Source: Flammeovirga kamogawensis
Lineage (GTDB): Bacteria; Bacteroidota; Bacteroidia; Cytophagales; Flammeovirgaceae
NCBI RefSeq assembly: GCF_018736065.1
Contig: NZ_CP076129.1
Location: forward strand, 1,471,001-1,535,000
Reading direction: 5' to 3'
DNA: 64,000 nucleotides
Position 1 is the stretch's first letter, and every line of letters starts with the position of its first letter. The notes under the pieces are model-generated. The model was not told the origin of the DNA. It ran no database searches and saw only the letters and a list, made by a program, of their open reading frames with translations. Shown here piece after piece: positions 60,094 through 64,000 of this stretch. Both the position numbers and the translations under genes were made by a program.

Positions 60094-60126
60094 CTTCAAT
60101 TGATAACGATCAGTTGAAGTTTTTTT
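60094..60126 (+). terminator. Intrinsic terminator of the 52-residue gene
   Basis: CTTCAATTGAT (60094-60104) pairs with ATCAGTTGAAG (60109-60119, one wobble), followed by seven T residues. Confidence 0.8.
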
Positions 60127-60130
60127 ATTT

Positions 60131-60170
60131 TAAGAATAAGAAGTTGACTACACGAATTATAGCCAACTTC
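60131..60170 (-). terminator. Intrinsic terminator of the pyridoxal kinase gene
   Basis: On the minus strand GAAGTTGGCTA (60170-60160) pairs with TAGTCAACTTC (60150-60140, one wobble), followed by a T-rich tail. It lies just after the pdxY stop codon. Confidence 0.7.
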
Positions 60171-60178
60171 AATTTTGT

Positions 60179-61033
60179 TTAAACCTTTTCAGCTTTAAAA
60201 AGACTTTTATCAACTTCAAAATATCTTCTACTACCAATTAAATCTAGCTCATTTTTATTTTTCTCAGCAGTCGCTTTAATCAAATTGAACATTGTTGTGA
60301 CAGTTTTTTCTAAACATTTTACAATTGGATCTCCTTTTAAGAAGTTTGATAAAATCATAGCTGCAAATACATCTCCTGTACCGTATACTTCTCCTAAATT
60401 TATTTTAGGGTTGTGAATACTAAAAAAATCATTGCCGTCATATAACAAAATAGTTAAGTTATTCTCTGGTGTTTCTTGTATCTCTAAAGATGTAATTATA
60501 ATGTAAGTAGGACCTTGTTCGAATAAACTTTTAGCTACTTTTTTAGCATCTTCTAATGTTTTAATTGTTGAATTACTAAGAAACTCTGCTTCAAATTGAT
60601 TTGGAGTAATAATATCAGCTATTGTTATTATTTTATCTTTGTACAAAGGAGGGACATCTTCAGCAATATAAAAACCTGCTTCTTTATCACCCATAACAGT
60701 ATCACAACAAAAAATAGCATTTGGGTTTTCGTCTTTTATATCTCTTACTATATCATATACAACTTCACCTGTTCCTTTACTCCCAAGGTAGCCTGCAAGT
60801 ATAGCATCACAGTCAGTTTTGGGAATATTATAAAAAACGCCTTCTAAAATATCTTTTAAATGTGCAGGAGTAAATACTTGACCTGTCCATTTAGGGTATT
60901 GAGTATGCCCTGAAAACTGAACGGTATTTAATGCCCATACTTCATGTCCACTAAATTGAAGAGGGAAAACAGCAGCAGCATTACCCACGTGCCCATAAGT
61001 TACATGAGATTGAATTGATAAAATATTCTTCAT
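60179..61033 (-). CDS. pdxY: Pyridoxal kinase
   Basis: Cytoplasmic kinase of the vitamin B6 salvage pathway, phosphorylating pyridoxal with ATP; 284 residues, as expected. The N-terminus ILSIQSHVTYGHVGNAAAVF is the hallmark of pyridoxal kinases. NTVQFSGHTQYPKWTG, CDTVMGD (110-116) and EVYGTGDVFAA (215-225, catalytic Asp221) form the substrate, metal and anion-hole sites. Like other PdxY proteins it could also accept pyridoxamine or pyridoxine poorly. Single gene with its own terminator. Confidence 0.93.
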   Translation of the reverse strand: MKNILSIQSHVTYGHVGNAAAVFPLQFSGHEVWALNTVQFSGHTQYPKWTGQVFTPAHLKDILEGVFYNIPKTDCDAILAGYLGSKGTGEVVYDIVRDIKDENPNAIFCCDTVMGDKEAGFYIAEDVPPLYKDKIITIADIITPNQFEAEFLSNSTIKTLEDAKKVAKSLFEQGPTYIIITSLEIQETPENNLTILLYDGNDFFSIHNPKINLGEVYGTGDVFAAMILSNFLKGDPIVKCLEKTVTTMFNLIKATAEKNKNELDLIGSRRYFEVDKSLFKAEKV

Positions 61034-61258
61034 TTTGTTTATTTAGGTTTGAGATTTTTAAGTTTTACTGTATGAATCTACTTAAAATGTTACAGAAAAT
61101 TAATTGATAAAGTTATTTTTTCTTTTGAATTATAATCATGAGCCTTTTTAGGAACTTTTTGACATTATAGGTGAAAACTTAATTAATTACTGATAGTACA
61201 CTTATAAATAAGAAATACTAAAATCTACATAAACATATAATTTAAATCTACTATTAAT

Positions 61259-62770
61259 ATGAGTAACGAAAAGGACTCTGTATTGTCAAATGTTAAGCAC
61301 GATTTTCCTGCTAGTATAGTTGTTTTTCTTGTGGCAATGCCACTTTGTTTAGGTGTTGCTTTAGCATCTGGAGCTCCACTTTTTTCTGGAATAATATCAG
61401 GTGTTGTTGGTGGAGTTATTGTAGCTTCTTTAAGTGGTTCATCATTAGGTGTAAGCGGTCCTGCGGCAGGATTAGCAGTAATTGTTCTCCATTCTATTGA
61501 AAGTTTAGGCTCTTTCGAATCTTTTCTATTAGCAGTAGTTATTGCAGGAGCTTTCCAAGTTGTTTTAGGAGTTATTAAGGCGGGTGTAATTGGATATTAT
61601 TTTCCATCATCAGTAATTAAAGGAATGCTTGCCGGTATTGGAATCAATATTATTATTCAGCAAATTCCAAATGCTTTAGGAGTAGCAAGTTTTTCGGGCA
61701 TTAATTTGGCAGATATTTGTGTGGGTACAACTATTTTAACACTTGTGTCTGTAGCAATCTTATTACTATGGGATACTAAGACTATTAAAGGGAACAAATA
61801 TTTAAAATTAATTCCTGGTCCACTATTAGTTGTAGCATTTGGTATTTTTTATGAGTTGATGACTGTTGGTAATCCTGTTTTTGGTTTAAAAACAGATCAA
61901 TTGGTAGCAATACCTATTACAAATTCTTTTAGTGGTTTTATGTCGAACTTTTCGATGCCAGACTTCTCAATGATTACAAATCCTCAAATTTATACTATTG
62001 CACTAACAATGGCTGTAGTGGCGAGTTTAGAAACGCTACTTTCAACAGAAGCTGCAGATAAATTAGACCCTCAAAAAAGAAGAACGCCAATGAATAGAGA
62101 ATTAATTGCACAAGGTGTTGGAAATATGATATCTGGTTTAATTGGAGGTTTACCTATAACACAAGTAATTGTAAGAAGTTCTGCGAATATACAATCAGGT
62201 GGTAAAACTAAATTGTCAGCCATAATGCATGGTGTTATGTTGTTAGTTTGTGTTGTATCAATTCCTGCAATTTTAGATTTAATACCTTTAGCATGTTTAG
62301 CGGCAATCTTATTAGTTGTAGGTTTTAAGTTATCTAAACCGGCTATATATATAGCTATGTACAATAAAGGTTGGGCATTATTTATACCATTCGTAATTAC
62401 AATTTTAGGAGTTGTTTTCTCTGACTTATTACATGGTATTGTTTTAGGTTTGGCAGTTTCAGTTTTTGAAATTATTTGGAACAACTTAAATGAATCATGT
62501 GATGTTTCTATTGTAGATGATGAGAGTATTGACAGAGATAGACCAATGAGAATTGAATTACCACATCAAGTAAGCTTTTTGAATAAAGCAAATATCATAT
62601 CAACATTAGAAAAAATACCACATAACACTAAAGTTGTCATTGATGCTACTCATAATAAAACAGTTCATATTGATGTATTGGATATAATAGAAGAGTTTTT
62701 GAAAACAGATGCTATTGATAAGAATATATCAGCAAGCATAAATTACCCACAAATAGTTACGAAAGTATAA
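61259..62770 (+). CDS. SulP family anion transporter
   Basis: Inner-membrane transporter of about 503 residues with 12-14 hydrophobic segments. HDFPASIVVFLVAMPLCLGV, SGPAAGLAVIV (about 68-78) and SLETLLSTEAADKLDPQKR are family blocks. The soluble C-terminal tail (about 430-503, IELPHQVSFLNKANIISTLE ... VVIDATHNKTVHIDVLDII) is a shortened STAS domain. The substrate could be bicarbonate or sulfate; several bacterial SulP proteins of this length are bicarbonate importers. No carbonic anhydrase gene is beside it. A terminator follows. Confidence 0.85.
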   Translation: MSNEKDSVLSNVKHDFPASIVVFLVAMPLCLGVALASGAPLFSGIISGVVGGVIVASLSGSSLGVSGPAAGLAVIVLHSIESLGSFESFLLAVVIAGAFQVVLGVIKAGVIGYYFPSSVIKGMLAGIGINIIIQQIPNALGVASFSGINLADICVGTTILTLVSVAILLLWDTKTIKGNKYLKLIPGPLLVVAFGIFYELMTVGNPVFGLKTDQLVAIPITNSFSGFMSNFSMPDFSMITNPQIYTIALTMAVVASLETLLSTEAADKLDPQKRRTPMNRELIAQGVGNMISGLIGGLPITQVIVRSSANIQSGGKTKLSAIMHGVMLLVCVVSIPAILDLIPLACLAAILLVVGFKLSKPAIYIAMYNKGWALFIPFVITILGVVFSDLLHGIVLGLAVSVFEIIWNNLNESCDVSIVDDESIDRDRPMRIELPHQVSFLNKANIISTLEKIPHNTKVVIDATHNKTVHIDVLDIIEEFLKTDAIDKNISASINYPQIVTKV

Positions 62771-62804
62771 AAGGTTTTTATGACTTATATATAGAGGAAC
62801 ACAT

Positions 62805-62840
62805 AAATAAGAGCTGTAATTATTATTGCAGCTCTTATTT
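62805..62840 (+). terminator. Intrinsic terminator of the SulP gene
   Basis: A twelve-pair stem, AAATAAGAGCTG (62805-62816) with CAGCTCTTATTT (62829-62840). Confidence 0.75.
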
Positions 62841-62918
62841 ATTATTAGCGTTGATTTTACATGTTAATGTTTTGATTTGCTGTTTGAATTTATTTTGAAA
62901 ATTGATTGATTCTTAACC

Positions 62919-62948
62919 TTGCATTTAAACAAAACGCGCTTACCTTTG
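62919..62948 (+). promoter_or_regulatory. rRNA promoter P1
   Basis: TTG (62919-62921), 19 bases, TACCTTTG (62941-62948), followed by CACTC. It matches the Bacteroidota -33/-7 pattern exactly. Confidence 0.8.
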
Positions 62949-63064
62949 CACTCCCCTTACAACGATAGGGTCTTAAAAAACATGTTGCAACAGGTAGTGA
63001 TATAAACCACCAAATGATTTTAGAGCGTAAAACTTATCAGTTTTCAAATAAAACAAAATAAGTA

Positions 63065-63094
63065 TTGCAAATTAAATTTCCTTTCTTACCTTTG
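63065..63094 (+). promoter_or_regulatory. rRNA promoter P2
   Basis: TTG (63065-63067), 19 bases, TACCTTTG (63087-63094), followed by CACTCGC. Same elements and spacing as P1. Confidence 0.8.
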
Positions 63095-63184
63095 CACTCG
63101 CTTTCAAACGGAGAGCAGCAAAAGGATAGTGAAAATGAGATTTAGATACCTCTAAAAATTATTTCAAATTAATTGAAAAAACAT

Positions 63185-63216
63185 TTGGAAGTTTAAACTA
63201 AAATATCTTACCTTTG
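63185..63216 (+). promoter_or_regulatory. rRNA promoter P3
   Basis: TTG (63185-63187), 21 bases, TACCTTTG (63209-63216), followed by CACTCGC. The closest of the three to the 16S gene, about 220 bases away. Confidence 0.75.
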
Positions 63217-63305
63217 CACTCGCTTCTTCAGAGAGGTGCTCAATAAAACAACGGTTTTGTTGGTAATATAAACTGAGATTCAGTTCATTAAGCTTCGGCT
63301 TAAAC

Positions 63306-63315
63306 GTTCTTTTGA
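63306..63315 (+). promoter_or_regulatory. boxA-like antitermination element in the rRNA leader
   Basis: GTTCTTTTGA resembles the boxA element of ribosomal leaders. It follows P3 by about 90 bases and precedes the 16S gene by about 120. A weak call based on similarity and position only. Confidence 0.35.
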
Positions 63316-63433
63316 TGTAATGAGAAAGTAATTATAAGATCAGCGAAAGCGGATCCTAATAAAGTTAATTCTTTTAAACAGTTCGTAGAGACAGGTATAA
63401 AACATTGATCATTTATTTGATCTAAAAACTCTT

Positions 63434-64000
<567 letters not shown>

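Larger units (their letters stand above)
62771..63433 (+). other. 663-base region with rRNA promoters and leader
   Basis: No protein gene. It holds the terminator of the SulP gene, three tandem rRNA promoters (62919-63216), a boxA-like sequence and the leader up to the 16S gene. Confidence 0.85.

Overview
The window is AT-rich chromosomal DNA of a marine Bacteroidota. The first 567 bases of a 16S rRNA gene lie at the right end (63434 to the edge). That sequence, together with tandem SusC/SusD pairs, a TPR-type hybrid two-component regulator, type IX secretion (T9SS) C-terminal domains and TAnnTTTG promoters, fits order Cytophagales. The 16S start looks like Flammeovirga, but that is recall and was not checked by alignment. 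No mobile element, CRISPR array or tRNA was seen.

Layout. (a) 1-6000, minus strand: a small beta-barrel gene; a tight four-gene operon (haem-binding lipoprotein, YceI, anchored OB-fold protein, DUF5777-type barrel); cysK; and a secreted T9SS protein. (b) 6690-22019, plus strand: a sulfated-polysaccharide cluster of lipoprotein sulfatase, beta-helix protein, sulfatase, GH2 beta-galactosidase, T9SS sulfatase and a 1439-residue surface protein with two beta-helices and eight Ig-like repeats. A hybrid sensor/AraC regulator and a racemase-like protein face it on the minus strand (22130-25765). Three S1 sulfatases with a beta-galactosidase point to a sulfated galactan, for example a carrageenan-type red-algal polymer; the substrate is inferred. 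(c) 27954-34550, minus strand: GH94 phosphorylase, GPH-type sugar:cation symporter and GH3 beta-glucosidase, which together form a beta-glucodisaccharide uptake and phosphorolysis operon. (d) 34787-38766: VOC protein, MscS channel, a 49-residue small gene and a secreted protein with a structured leader. (e) 39072-49071: two tandem, clearly paralogous SusC/SusD pairs whose upstream regions share a core promoter at matched distance from the start codon. (f) 49267-62770: housekeeping and unknown genes (acetoacetyl-CoA synthetase, DUF975 protein, TonB receptor, secreted proteins, several very small membrane peptides, HNH-like protein, pyridoxal kinase, SulP transporter). (g) 62771-64000: three tandem rRNA promoters, leader and 16S rRNA.

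How the parts may work together (inference). The SusC/D pairs import oligosaccharides across the outer membrane. Sulfatases placed at the surface, in the membrane and in the periplasm strip sulfate, the GH2 enzyme removes galactose, and the regulator senses a breakdown product. The GH3/GH94/symporter operon handles beta-glucosides. The sulfatase cluster has no SusC/D of its own here, and the two SusC/D pairs have no adjacent enzymes, so which importer serves which enzyme set is open.

Less usual items are the beta-helix protein of unassigned family, the T9SS-tailed sulfatase, the regulator/racemase-like coupling, the terminator in front of the regulator, the palindrome pair in front of the haem-lipoprotein operon, and several convincing genes of 37-52 codons.
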